Origin: an uncultured Desulfobacter sp. | GTDB taxonomy: Bacteria; Desulfobacterota; Desulfobacteria; Desulfobacterales; Desulfobacteraceae | Assembly: GCF_963664415.1 (NCBI RefSeq) | Contig: NZ_OY761443.1 | Span: 124,001 to 188,000 of the forward strand | Length of the DNA: 64,000 nt | Direction: 5' to 3' | In this document: positions 25,970 through 34,668 of the stretch, in pieces | Position numbering within the stretch: position 1 is the first letter of the stretch | Layout of the letters: every line of letters begins with the position of its first letter | The notes under the pieces: generated by a model | Told to the model about the DNA's origin: nothing | The model's database searches: none | The model's input: only the letters and a program-made list of their open reading frames with translations | Translations under genes and position numbers: made by a program

Positions 25970-27751
25970 ATGAACGATGATTATCAACTGGCCAATAAAA
26001 CCAGAAGAGAACTGAAACTACAAAATATACGCCGGGACATCCTTGTCAGCGACGGAGCCAAAGCCCTGGACATGATCCTGGAAGCCCCCTCCCCTGCGGC
26101 CTTAATCCAGTCTTTTCCGGATCAGGACCTATACTACCTGATGCATAAAATCGGAGTCCATGATTTTATTCCGGTGCTGGCCCTGGCCGCATCCAGTCAG
26201 TGGGAGTATATCCTGGATGTGGAGGTCTGGGATGATGATCGACTCAACCCCCATATGATGACCCAGGTGTTTTCCCTTTTGTTCAAAGCAGATCCCCAAC
26301 GGCTTCTGCGCTGGGCCATCATGGAAAAACCCGATTTTATGGAATACTATCTGTCACAAAAAATGCATGTGGTTATCCGGGAACACGATGAACCACCGCC
26401 CGAGGATTTTGACGACTACATCACCCTGGATGACAAATTTTATTTCAGATTTCCCGGCCAAAAATCCGGCACGGAAGAAAATGATGAAAATGCAGAAGGC
26501 GCCCTTCTGCCCCAGGACGTTCCCCGGGAAGATGGGCTGCCGGATGACGCACCGGAGTTAATTGAACAGATGTTAAAAAGCCTTGCCGCAATGGATCTGT
26601 CGGTGGTCCACGGCCTGCTCCTTGAAACCGCAAGTCTTCTGCCCGCCGAAGCAGAGGAAGAGCAGTTCAGGCAAAAAAATATCAGGCTTGCGGAAAAAGG
26701 ATTTTTGCCGGCCCACGAGGCCGTTGGTATTTACCAGCCCATTACCAAAAAAAGTTTAAAACACAGGGTTGCAATCACCGATGAACCCAGGGTGTTTGAT
26801 CCGGATATGCCCATGCCGCCCATGTATTTCACCCAATTTTTAAAAGGGGATAACCTGTTTGCAAAAACCGTGGAACAACTCAACAGGCAAGGAGGAATAC
26901 CGGACCTTGACAGTGAGCTTGCGGCCCTGATCAACAAGGTGATCAGTGCAGATCGAATCAAAATCAGAAATCGGGAGTCCATTGAAAAGCCCCTTGAAAA
27001 GACCATGTCCACCCTGAGTTTGGGTCTTGAGGTGCTTATGGACGGTGCCAAGGCCCAGGTGGAAACAGCCGCGGATCTGATCAAAAAATATTTCCTTGAA
27101 GATATTTTCAGAACCGGGGCCCGGGAAGGTGCAAGAATTCAGGCCATGGCAAACAAATGGTATGAAACAAGCTTTATCAGTGAAACAAATCTGCCTTTAA
27201 GTTTTCTGGGGGAAACGTACCTGGGCATCATAGGTGGCCTGATGATTCAGCGACCCATGTTTTTTGCCGATTACGCCGACAAGGTTTTGTACCGCAACTT
27301 TGCAACGCTTGCCGACATCAGAGCCACCCGGCGGCAGCTGGATGAAATCATCTGCCTGGATGATTTTCTCAGCAGCCTGGATGTGGACGTTACCACTTTT
27401 ACCTTTGGGGTACTCACATACAAAAGCATGATCCTGACCTTGTGGGTCCGGGACCGTATGGGGCTAAATCAATCAAAACCATTGAGCCTTGCCCCCATTG
27501 CGCTTGCTGAGTTCAAAAAGTTTTTTTCCCAGCTTTTCGGTGAACAAGGCACCATCGGTGACACCCAGGCCAAAGATCTGGCTTTATGGTCCGCTCAGGC
27601 ATCCGGTGTAGATGAAACAGATCTGCCCACGGCGCTCCAAGGCATTTTGTACGGACTGTTGCGCGAACTCGAGTCGGAATATGGCCATATTCAATTAGAA
27701 GACCTGGACCCCCGATTTATGCCCATGTTTCTTCTTGCAGGCCAGGAATAA
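25970..27751 (+). CDS. Large soluble protein of unknown function (resembles DUF6178)
   Basis: A 593-residue protein that begins MNDDYQLANKTRRELKLQ, without a signal peptide or membrane helix. It is acidic and helical, with an LPEE-type disordered segment near 165-195 (EENDENAEGALLPQDVPRED). I recall similar deltaproteobacterial proteins grouped as DUF6178, but this is from memory. No catalytic motif is visible; the regular LxxLL-like helices (ADPQRLLRWAIMEKPDFMEY, LSSLDVDVTTFTFGVLTYKS) suggest an all-helical scaffold. It follows the rdgB-radical SAM operon by 127 bases and is convergent with the OmpR-type regulator, ending seven bases from it. Confidence 0.75.
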   Translation: MNDDYQLANKTRRELKLQNIRRDILVSDGAKALDMILEAPSPAALIQSFPDQDLYYLMHKIGVHDFIPVLALAASSQWEYILDVEVWDDDRLNPHMMTQVFSLLFKADPQRLLRWAIMEKPDFMEYYLSQKMHVVIREHDEPPPEDFDDYITLDDKFYFRFPGQKSGTEENDENAEGALLPQDVPREDGLPDDAPELIEQMLKSLAAMDLSVVHGLLLETASLLPAEAEEEQFRQKNIRLAEKGFLPAHEAVGIYQPITKKSLKHRVAITDEPRVFDPDMPMPPMYFTQFLKGDNLFAKTVEQLNRQGGIPDLDSELAALINKVISADRIKIRNRESIEKPLEKTMSTLSLGLEVLMDGAKAQVETAADLIKKYFLEDIFRTGAREGARIQAMANKWYETSFISETNLPLSFLGETYLGIIGGLMIQRPMFFADYADKVLYRNFATLADIRATRRQLDEIICLDDFLSSLDVDVTTFTFGVLTYKSMILTLWVRDRMGLNQSKPLSLAPIALAEFKKFFSQLFGEQGTIGDTQAKDLALWSAQASGVDETDLPTALQGILYGLLRELESEYGHIQLEDLDPRFMPMFLLAGQE

Positions 27752-27757
27752 ATTTAA

Positions 27758-28498
27758 TTATTCCCCGGGTTCAAAAATATACCCCACAGACCTGCGGCTT
27801 TTAAAATAAATCGGGGACTTGGGATTGGGCTCAAAATATTTTCTGAACCTGACGATAAAGTTGTCCACAGTTCGGGTGGAGGTATCCCTGGCATACCCCC
27901 ACCCAGCCTTAAGAAGCATTTTCCGGGATAACGGTTTTTCCTGGTGGGCAATAAAAATACGCAGCAAAGTAATTTCCTGCTCGGTTAAGACCACTTCACC
28001 GGCGACACACTGGGCCGTGGATGTCACAAAATCGATGTGATTTGTTCCAAAGGAATAGGACGTGCCTTCAAATAACGCACAACCTGATTTTTCTTTTTCT
28101 TCTCCAGGCTGTGCATACCACTCTTTGCGTTTCACAAGCCGCTCCACACGCAAAAGAAACTCTTCCAGGTCAAAGGGTTTGGACAGGTAATCATCTACAC
28201 CGTATTTCAGCCCCCGAACTTTATCCTGAGTATCCCCCCGGGCCGATAAAATCAACACGGGAATTTTTTCATCCTCCCGGCGAATGGTCTGGAGAATGGA
28301 AAACCCGTCTACCATGGGCAGCATAATATCCAGCACAATAAGATCCGGGTGCCAGGCACGCCACGTTTCAAGGCCTTCAATGCCGTCGACCGCCACTTTG
28401 GCCGCATAGCCCTGGAGGGTGAGATTCAGTTTGATCCCTTCGGCAATATGGGATTCATCCTCGATGATCAGAACACGTTTTTTTTCAGCCGTTTCCAT
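27758..28498 (-). CDS. OmpR/PhoB-family response regulator
   Basis: A 246-residue regulator. Residues 1-125: receiver domain with VLIIEDESH, phosphoacceptor Asp in LIVLDIMLPMVDG, and Lys in YLSKPFDLEEF. Residues about 150-245: winged-helix DNA-binding domain with LTEQEITLLRIFIAHQ, KAGWGYARDTSTRTVDNFI and IYFKSRRSVGYIFEPGE. Its start lies within the 3' end of the kinase gene (31-base overlap in the shared region 28468-28498), so the kinase at 28468-29484 is the cognate partner. No target is evident. Confidence 0.95.
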   Translation of the reverse strand: METAEKKRVLIIEDESHIAEGIKLNLTLQGYAAKVAVDGIEGLETWRAWHPDLIVLDIMLPMVDGFSILQTIRREDEKIPVLILSARGDTQDKVRGLKYGVDDYLSKPFDLEEFLLRVERLVKRKEWYAQPGEEKEKSGCALFEGTSYSFGTNHIDFVTSTAQCVAGEVVLTEQEITLLRIFIAHQEKPLSRKMLLKAGWGYARDTSTRTVDNFIVRFRKYFEPNPKSPIYFKSRRSVGYIFEPGE

Positions 28499-29484
28499 AA
28501 CTCCTTATCTCTGACGCTGGCAATACTTGCCCGGGGAATGGTAATGGTAAATTTGGCACCTTTGCCCTTACCGTCACTGGAGACCGAAGCCCGCCACCCA
28601 TGAATAGCAGCAATACTTGAGACAAGATACAACCCAAGACCAGAACCTGTATTTGCCTGGTTACTGTTTCTGTCCCCTTGATAAAATTTTCTAAAAATCT
28701 TTTTTGCATCTTGTTTTTCCACACCTATGCCGTTATCAATAAATTCTATGGTCACTTTCTGCAAGTAACTTTTAAATAAAATGGTCAAACAAGGTGTGCG
28801 GCTTTCATTGTAGCGAATGGCGTTTGAAAAAATATTGGTCAGCAGGATATCCAATAAAAAAAGATTTACCGGATACTCAAATTTGCCGCCTGACGGATTT
28901 TTAATCTTCACTTCAAGATCCCTGAACAAAGAGGCATTTTTCTGACAGAATCCCTTTAAAATCAGAACAAGACTTTCCCGGGTCACCTTTGATCCGAAAT
29001 TCTGGCTCTCAATTCGTGCCAGATTAAGAATCCGGTCGATATTCTCCGTGAGCCGGTCAATATCCTTGAGCATATCCGTACTGTATTTTTTTATGTCCCC
29101 GGGATCCATGGGGTGACGGATAAAGGTCTCAAGATAAAGGCGAAGGGATGTGACAGGGGTTTTGAGTTCATGGGTAAAATTATAGATAAAGTTGTGCTGA
29201 AGCCGGAACAGGTTCACGGTTTTCTGGTAATATAGAAAGGCAAGGAAGATACCGGCCAGCACCACGAAGATCAACAGGCTTAAAACAAGTATCGTCATCC
29301 CGGTTTTGGACGGAAAAATGGCCTGGGGTGCGATGTTGAACTTGAGCATCACCACCTCCAAGGCCGAACGGATCTCCATGTATAAACTGACCGTAAGGAC
29401 CAAAAATGTGGCCAAGGCAAAAAGGGAACAGGCAAAAATAAACACCGGATGAAGGTACCACCGGGAAGGGTTCAGAATCTGCAT
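28468..29484 (-). CDS. Membrane sensor histidine kinase, partner of the OmpR-type regulator
   Basis: A 338-residue kinase. Two membrane helices (about 12-35 and 64-88) enclose a short loop of some 28 residues, too small for a classical sensor domain, so signals may come from the membrane. HisKA: NFIYNFTHELKTPVTSL with His105; HATPase: NIFSNAIRYNE (N box), FIDNGIGVEKQDAKK (G1) and GSGLGLYLVSSI (G2). The minus-strand ATG at 29484 has a poor ribosome site. It overlaps the downstream regulator gene by 31 bases. Confidence 0.93.
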   Translation of the reverse strand: MQILNPSRWYLHPVFIFACSLFALATFLVLTVSLYMEIRSALEVVMLKFNIAPQAIFPSKTGMTILVLSLLIFVVLAGIFLAFLYYQKTVNLFRLQHNFIYNFTHELKTPVTSLRLYLETFIRHPMDPGDIKKYSTDMLKDIDRLTENIDRILNLARIESQNFGSKVTRESLVLILKGFCQKNASLFRDLEVKIKNPSGGKFEYPVNLFLLDILLTNIFSNAIRYNESRTPCLTILFKSYLQKVTIEFIDNGIGVEKQDAKKIFRKFYQGDRNSNQANTGSGLGLYLVSSIAAIHGWRASVSSDGKGKGAKFTITIPRASIASVRDKELWKRLKKNVF

Positions 29485-29746
29485 GATTAATCTTTTTTAA
29501 GCGTTTAGCTGATAACAAAAAATTATTTTTAACATGTCATCATTATCATAATCAACATATTCTTTATTTTGCCAATATTCCACCGCAGGCCATTAGGCAG
29601 GGCACAAGGGTTAAGTTAAGACGGCTGATCCAGGTTATTATAAATTAGTTTACTGCAAATATAATGTTTGATGATATATGTTATCAATACTCAGTTTCAC
29701 CAATCCATAATATGCCATAACAATCGAAGCAAAAAAGCCGAACTGA

Positions 29747-30251
29747 AAAAGTGGGCGAAAAGAAGCCTATGAATTTCAAGATCTGATTAAGGTGGGCAAT
29801 ATGATTCTTTCGGAATTGGCCCCCCTGGTCAATGCCCAGCACGGTATCTTTTACCTGGTCGAGCAAAAAGAGGACGGCCCCTTGCTCAGACTGTTGTCCA
29901 GCTATGCGTTTAAGGAGCGCAAGCAGTTGTCCAGCCAGTTCAGGATTGGAGAGGGTCTGATAGGCCAATGCCTTTAAATTCACGGAAAAAGGCCATGTTC
30001 ATCTGGACATAAGCATAGCCGAATCCGGATGGCGCCCTGAAATAGAGGTGCTTAATTCTGCGTTGGCGGTTGTGGCATTTACGGTAATGGATACGGGCAT
30101 TGGTATCCCGACAGAAAAGCAGCAAATCATATTTGAGGCCTTTCAGCAGGCCGACGGGGGCTTGGATGGACCACCTGCTCTTGGACCTCAGTGTCAGCGG
30201 TTCTGGTTTACCCTTGTTAAATATCCGCCCAAAGATACTCAAGGCCAATAA
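29747..30251 (+). pseudogene. Remnant of a GAF-domain hybrid histidine kinase (internal deletion and frameshift)
   Basis: Two fragments of one kinase lie side by side in different frames. Bases 29747-29977 read EAYEFQDLIKVGNMILSEL and ...IFYLVEQKEDGPLLRLLSSY..., a GAF domain as found in chemotaxis-like hybrid kinases, ending at GEGLIGQ. Bases 29967-30150, one base out of frame, read NAFKFTEKGHVHL (N box of the ATPase domain) and TVMDTGIGIPTEKQQIIFEA (G1), and then lose similarity after QQADG. The HisKA region and the rest of the ATPase domain, several hundred codons, are missing. There is no start codon or ribosome site. It is not expected to make a working protein. Confidence 0.8.
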
Positions 30252-30274
30252 AACAATTTCCGGCCATGCAAATT

Positions 30275-31495
30275 TTAATTAATACTTACAGCATCTTCGG
30301 GAACAATCAACGCCTGGGTGACAGCTGAAAGGCTTGCACTGTTCAAAATTTTTAATTCTTTATTATATCGTGCGCACAGATGCTTAACTTTTAAACAGGC
30401 ATTATGGCTGTTGCAACTCACGGGACAGACCACGACATCACACCGCCTGACCTTAGCGGCAAGATCGTCATTGCTGCTTCTAAGATAGCCGTCATGGTAG
30501 TCAAACTCGCCGCCGGCCTTTTCAACAATCTGCCGGTAGTAGGATTTCATCTTGGTAATGCCGCCGATCATAAAAATCCGCCTAGCACACAGACGGCGCC
30601 TTGGACAATCCTGGTCTGGGCATTCCCCTGTTACCGGACAAGTCTCAGGCTCCCGGCAGCTGCAAACACTATCGGCCCCGGCGGCAAAAATTGAAGAAAG
30701 TTGTGCAAACTCATCCTTGAGCATCGCGTTTTCATTTTCGGCACTGAACAATTGAATCTCAAGTTGTTTTCTCTCCCGTTCCGTGCGAAGGGCCTCTTCC
30801 CTTTGACGGTTCAATGCCTGTTCGAGGCGTTCAACATCCTGATTTACATCAGGGCCCGGCACCGGGTTTATCTCTGTTTGGGCTTCAAGCCCTCCAAGTT
30901 GTTTTTTCAACCGGGTGTTTTCAGTTGCAAGCCAAGCCTTTTCTTGACTTGCCTGCCTTAACTGACCAACCAGTTCTTTAATTTTTTTATTCTTATAACT
31001 GCTTTTATTTTTTTCCCTTATCAGGTTTTGATCAGAGGCTTCAAGCTTTCGCCGGATGCTGAAAATTTCGGTCATATTGGCATGGGACATCATATGCACC
31101 TCACCATGAATATCCTGAAGCAGGTCTATTTGGGTATCCTTATGGGAAACGATGGCATACATCACAGGTCCAATGACCCCTCGTGCCGAATAGTCGTTCC
31201 ACAACGCCCTGACCTCCTTTGCATTCTTTTTTTTATAAAGGGCCGCGATCTGCTTCATGTATTTTCTGGACTGATGCCGAATGTAATTATTTGTCTTAAT
31301 GGACACTGCATTTTCATCCCCCATGCATCCCATAAGATAAGAGTGGTATTCATAGGGTTTAAGACCGCTGACATCCCATCCGCATTTCTTAAGAATATCC
31401 TTATGCTTGTCAACAGACAACATGGCTCCAATCACGGGGCATTTAAAATTGCGTTCAATTTCCCATATATTTAAAAAACACTTTATCGCATCCAT
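30275..31495 (-). CDS. DUF2325 protein with coiled coil and Cys-rich linker
   Basis: A 406-residue protein when started at ATG 31495 (AGGGGGT seven bases upstream); a frame opening at 31516 adds seven residues. Order: N-terminal helical region (about 1-160), long coiled coil (about 165-270, rich in E, K, Q, R), a Cys cluster CSCREPETC-...-CPDQDCPRRRLC near 285-310, then the DUF2325 domain with FMIGGITKMKSYYRQIVE, GGEFDYHDGY, VVCPVSCNSHNACLKVKHLC. DUF2325 proteins occur with diverse regulators and can be metal- or nucleotide-linked, but the role is not established. The Cys cluster could bind metal. Confidence 0.8.
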   Translation of the reverse strand: MDAIKCFLNIWEIERNFKCPVIGAMLSVDKHKDILKKCGWDVSGLKPYEYHSYLMGCMGDENAVSIKTNNYIRHQSRKYMKQIAALYKKKNAKEVRALWNDYSARGVIGPVMYAIVSHKDTQIDLLQDIHGEVHMMSHANMTEIFSIRRKLEASDQNLIREKNKSSYKNKKIKELVGQLRQASQEKAWLATENTRLKKQLGGLEAQTEINPVPGPDVNQDVERLEQALNRQREEALRTERERKQLEIQLFSAENENAMLKDEFAQLSSIFAAGADSVCSCREPETCPVTGECPDQDCPRRRLCARRIFMIGGITKMKSYYRQIVEKAGGEFDYHDGYLRSSNDDLAAKVRRCDVVVCPVSCNSHNACLKVKHLCARYNKELKILNSASLSAVTQALIVPEDAVSIN

Positions 31496-31645
31496 TACGG
31501 ACCCCCTAAATTTCATTAAATTAATATATTTAGTTAGACAGGACTAATATTTAATACAAAACATATCACAATATGTCAACGATGAATTTTTATTATCTAT
31601 TTACAGAAGAAAAAAGGATTGCAATAAGTCCGGCAGTACAAAACA

Positions 31646-31682
31646 AAAATCCCGGCAACCGTAGGTTGTCGGGATTTTTTTT
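31646..31682 (-). terminator. tRNA-Asn terminator (bidirectional shape)
   Basis: AATCCCGGCAACC - GTA - GGTTGTCGGGATT forms a 13-bp stem with one mismatch and a 3-base loop, with A-runs before and nine T after on the plus strand. It starts six bases after the tRNA CCA end on the minus strand. Confidence 0.85.
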
Positions 31683-31687
31683 TAGGT

Positions 31688-31763
31688 TGGCTCCCCAGCA
31701 CGGACTTGAACCGCGGACTTAGTGGTTAACAGCCACTCGCTCTGCCAACTGAGCTACTGGGGA
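31688..31763 (-). tRNA. tRNA-Asn (GTT)
   Basis: The minus strand folds into a cloverleaf of 76 bases with encoded CCA: acceptor TCCCCAG / CTGGGGA, U8-A9, D arm GCTC...GAGC, anticodon stem AGTGG / CCACT with loop CTGTTAA (anticodon GTT, Asn), T arm CGCGG-TTCAAGT-CCGTG, discriminator G and CCA. A sigma-70-like promoter lies just upstream and a strong terminator follows. Confidence 0.97.
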
Positions 31764-31792
31764 GCAGCGTCTCTCATTCAAAAGACTCGTGG

Positions 31793-31821
31793 GTTATATA
31801 CCAACCCAAATCCCATGTCAA
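31793..31821 (-). promoter_or_regulatory. Sigma-70-type promoter of tRNA-Asn
   Basis: On the minus strand a consensus -35 TTGACA, a 17-base spacer and -10 TATAAC end 30 bases before the tRNA 5' end. This is one of the best sigma-70 matches in the window. Confidence 0.75.
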
Positions 31822-31840
31822 GCATTTTCAATAAAAAAAT

Positions 31841-31869
31841 TTGACATCCTCTTTTCTTAAGATTATTGT
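31841..31869 (+). promoter_or_regulatory. Candidate promoter of the Gln-rich protein gene
   Basis: TTGACA, a 17-base spacer and TATTGT lie 40 bases before the ATG at 31909; AAGGAAAGGA gives a strong ribosome site between. Confidence 0.45.
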
Positions 31870-31908
31870 TTAATTGTATTAACCACTTCAGCAAGGAAAG
31901 GACACCAA

Positions 31909-32232
31909 ATGAATATCTACAATATTCAGGGAATGAACGCCTACACCGCCAATGCGCCCATGGCCGAGAAGGCTCCTGTCCAAAACAATAATAAGCAAGC
32001 AACAGACACTGAACTTAATCAGGAAAACACCCAGACCCTTCAACAAGCCTTTCAAGTTGAAATCACACAGCAGGCGATGACACTTCAGGCACAAAAAAAA
32101 GAAGATCTGGCTGAAAAAGATCAAGTTCAACTGACGGATCAGCAAACCACACAGGTTCAGCTGAATGCGCAGACCCAGCAGGCCGGGCCGCTACAAAACC
32201 AGCAAGGTGCTCGAATTGATATTATCGCCTAA
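31909..32232 (+). CDS. Small Gln-rich hypothetical protein
   Basis: A 107-residue protein with 24 Gln (22 percent), many Asn and Thr and no Cys or Trp. It lacks a signal peptide and membrane segment. The middle, TLQQAFQVEITQQAMTLQAQ, could form an amphipathic helix, and the end is GARIDIIA. Small proteins with a similar helix and C-terminal IDI motif are sometimes annotated as putative motility proteins (YjfB-like), but I cannot confirm this. A clear ribosome site (AAGGAAAGGA) and promoter-like elements support real expression. It stands alone, upstream of the rnf locus by 127 bases. Confidence 0.6.
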   Translation: MNIYNIQGMNAYTANAPMAEKAPVQNNNKQATDTELNQENTQTLQQAFQVEITQQAMTLQAQKKEDLAEKDQVQLTDQQTTQVQLNAQTQQAGPLQNQQGARIDIIA

Positions 32233-32358
32233 CATCATTATTAACCCTTGAATGTAAACAGGCGCCTCTATATTAATAGATCGGCATAGTTTATTCATCA
32301 ATAGACCTTTAAAAGACTTAAAGAACCAACACTAACCCCTTTTCGATAAGAGCTCATC

Positions 32359-32805
32359 ATGATTACTGAAGACGGAATTGTCACACATGCTACACCTGAA
32401 AAAGCCTGGATTAAAACCACCCGTTCAGCAGCCTGCGAAAGCTGTTCCTCAAAGGACTCCTGCGGCGTCAGCCACCACCCTTCTGAGGAAATGACGATAA
32501 TTGTACCCAACACACTTAATGTACTAAAAGGGGACCGGGTGATTGTGGGTATTGATTCAGGGCCCATGCTTTTTTTAAGTTTCTTTCTCTATGTATTTCC
32601 AATTATACTGTTGATCATCGGCGCACTTATTGGGGATACCCTTGCCCCTGTTCTGAAAATGGACAGCTCCGCCCTATCCATGGGCTTTGGTTTTTTACTA
32701 TTTGCCGTCGCTTTTTTCATCATCAGAAGAAAGCAAGCCGGTATGTCCAAAAAAGACAAATACAAACCCTTCCTCGTCAGAAAAAAAGCCCCCCTCAGCT
32801 CCTGA
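32359..32805 (+). CDS. RseC/SoxR-reducing-system-like membrane protein
   Basis: A 148-residue protein of the RseC family, often found beside rnf genes. Seen: an N-terminal soluble part with SAACESCSSKDSCGV (Cys motif CxxCx4-5C), then two membrane helices (about 71-93 and 102-122) and a basic tail. In E. coli RseC and the Rsx complex keep SoxR reduced; with an anaerobic Rnf complex it may help assembly or electron delivery instead. It is separated by 130 bases from the tetraheme cytochrome gene and read in the same direction, so it is likely part of the rnf locus. Confidence 0.8.
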   Translation: MITEDGIVTHATPEKAWIKTTRSAACESCSSKDSCGVSHHPSEEMTIIVPNTLNVLKGDRVIVGIDSGPMLFLSFFLYVFPIILLIIGALIGDTLAPVLKMDSSALSMGFGFLLFAVAFFIIRRKQAGMSKKDKYKPFLVRKKAPLSS

Positions 32806-32935
32806 AAATTGCACCATTGTAATTAATAATTTTCCACCACTTTTTCCTTGTAAATCTAAAATCAATATACTATATACGCTCCAAGTTGTGGGTTCGTCGA
32901 TAACCTCTAACCCCTAAACAATTGAGAGAAGAATT

Positions 32936-33301
32936 ATGACATCACAACGCGACCTGAAAATAGCTGTATGGATCATGATCGTTCTTTTGGTCACAGGGAT
33001 TATCTGTTATGCGTCCTTTTGCCCTCCTGTACCTGATAATCCAGTCAGACTGATGTTTCAGAACAAAGCAGGCAAAGTTTTATTCACCCACCTCATGCAC
33101 ACAGACGATTATTCCTTAGATTGTCTGGACTGCCATCACAACCTTGAAGATGACGAAACCTACAACTGCAGTGAGTGCCACGAGGAAACCGGTGATGAAA
33201 GCATGCCTTCAAGGGCTGACGCATTCCACGCCCAGTGCAAAGGGTGCCACGAAGATTATGGTGCGGGTCCGGTAGAATGTAATGCATGCCACGCACAATA
33301 A
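32936..33301 (+). CDS. Membrane-anchored tetraheme cytochrome c (Rnf-associated)
   Basis: A 121-residue protein with an N-terminal membrane helix (about 9-30) as signal anchor and four CxxCH heme sites: CLDCH (64), CSECH (79), CKGCH (98), CNACH (115). Several further His residues (FTHLMHT, HHN, FHAQ) could be sixth ligands, as in class III cytochrome c3. It lies directly upstream of rnfC in the same direction. In other Rnf systems (Methanosarcina, Desulfovibrio) a multiheme cytochrome passes electrons to or from the complex on the outer side of the membrane; the same role is inferred here. Confidence 0.88.
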   Translation: MTSQRDLKIAVWIMIVLLVTGIICYASFCPPVPDNPVRLMFQNKAGKVLFTHLMHTDDYSLDCLDCHHNLEDDETYNCSECHEETGDESMPSRADAFHAQCKGCHEDYGAGPVECNACHAQ

Positions 33302-33379
33302 TTTATTCAGGACGACGGATATCAACCTGAACAAAGTTAAGGCATGGCTTAAGACTTTTACAACACTTAAGGACTAATT

Positions 33380-34651
33380 ATGATTAAACGATCTTTTTTC
33401 GCTCTATCCAAGCCCAGGCTGACGTATGATCTGCTTGACACGTCTCTGCAGTCCGCTGAAGAACTTGCAGTGCCTGGCAGCCTTACCCTTCTTTTGCCTG
33501 AAGAAATTGACAGTGCAAAAAAGGCTTTGATCGGCCCTGGAGATGCTGTTAAAAAAGGGCAGAAATTAAAGCTTTACGATGACAGTGCATCTTATTTACT
33601 GTCTCCTGTCGCAGGCACGATTAAGGGATTTGACTCTTACTCCGATGATTTTGGCAACACAGCGACCTATGTCACGATCAAGTCGGATCCGTCGATCACA
33701 GGCGACGATCAATGGGCCCAGGTAGATCTGGATGAAACGCTTGCGTTTGCAGCTGATTATCTTGAACAACTCCCTGGGGCATTGCCCGTTGCAGCTTTGA
33801 CAAATCCAAACTACGACATCAGGACTATTGTTGTGACAGGTGCGGATACAGACATTCTTTGTGACACCTGTCAGTTTGTCTGCACTGCATATGCAGGTCT
33901 AATGGTTGCCGGAGCCAAAATCCTCAAAAGAATGACCGGGGCCGATCGGCTCTGCATTACGGTACCGGAAAATCTTTCCGCCCAGGTAGATCTTGATGGT
34001 TTCAATGTACTTAGAACATCTAATACATATCCATCCAACCTGCCTGCCATGATAATGAAAGATCATTTCGGCAAAACACTTTCTCCAGGCCAGAACCCTG
34101 AAGATCAGGGTGTCTGTTTTATTCGTCCCGAGGTACTTGTTTCCCTTGCCCGGACATTTGAAACAGGACATCCGGTGTTTGACAAGGTCATCACGCTGAT
34201 TGACAAAGGTGGACAAAAATATCGGGTCAAGGCCACCATCGGCACCCCCATCAGTAAAATCCTTACCTGTTTCAATGTTCAGATCAACGAACGGGATCGG
34301 ATTATTATCGGCGGTCCCATGCGCGGTTCAGCTACGTATACGGTTCATCACCCCGTGGTTCCGGACATGGATACTATCATAGTTCAAGATAGTGATGTTA
34401 TTCCGGAACTTTCAGACAATGCCTGTGTCAATTGCGGCGAGTGCGTTCGCATCTGCCCGGCCAATGTTCCCGTGAACCTGCTGGTACGGTATCTTGAAGC
34501 AAGCCTTTACGAAGAGGCTGCGGACAGGTTCGATCTGGAATCCTGTATCGAGTGCGGGCTTTGCGGCTATGTATGCAGGGCCAGGATTCCTTTATATCAG
34601 TATATCCGTCTGGGCAAACATGAACTGTTGACCCTTCGTGAAAATGCTTGA
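33380..34651 (+). CDS. rnfC: Rnf electron transport complex subunit C
   Basis: RnfC is the cytoplasmic NADH- and FMN-interacting subunit with two [4Fe-4S] clusters. The 423 residues show the N-terminal barrel-sandwich part (LLPEEIDSAKKALIGPGDAV, KKGQKLKLYDD), a Rossmann-like part (TIVVTGADTDILCDTCQF), and the cluster motifs CVNCGECVRICP near 352 and CIECGLCGYVCR near 393. It is shorter than the E. coli RsxC, lacking the long Ala/Lys-rich tail. It ends within four bases of the longest frame of rnfD; rnfD really starts 17 bases later. Confidence 0.96.
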   Translation: MIKRSFFALSKPRLTYDLLDTSLQSAEELAVPGSLTLLLPEEIDSAKKALIGPGDAVKKGQKLKLYDDSASYLLSPVAGTIKGFDSYSDDFGNTATYVTIKSDPSITGDDQWAQVDLDETLAFAADYLEQLPGALPVAALTNPNYDIRTIVVTGADTDILCDTCQFVCTAYAGLMVAGAKILKRMTGADRLCITVPENLSAQVDLDGFNVLRTSNTYPSNLPAMIMKDHFGKTLSPGQNPEDQGVCFIRPEVLVSLARTFETGHPVFDKVITLIDKGGQKYRVKATIGTPISKILTCFNVQINERDRIIIGGPMRGSATYTVHHPVVPDMDTIIVQDSDVIPELSDNACVNCGECVRICPANVPVNLLVRYLEASLYEEAADRFDLESCIECGLCGYVCRARIPLYQYIRLGKHELLTLRENA

Positions 34652-34668
34652 AGCTGGGAGGAAACCAA

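Noticed and set aside
28021..28326. Plus-strand ORF of 101 residues opposite the OmpR regulator
   Set aside because: Antisense shadow without ribosome site or domain.
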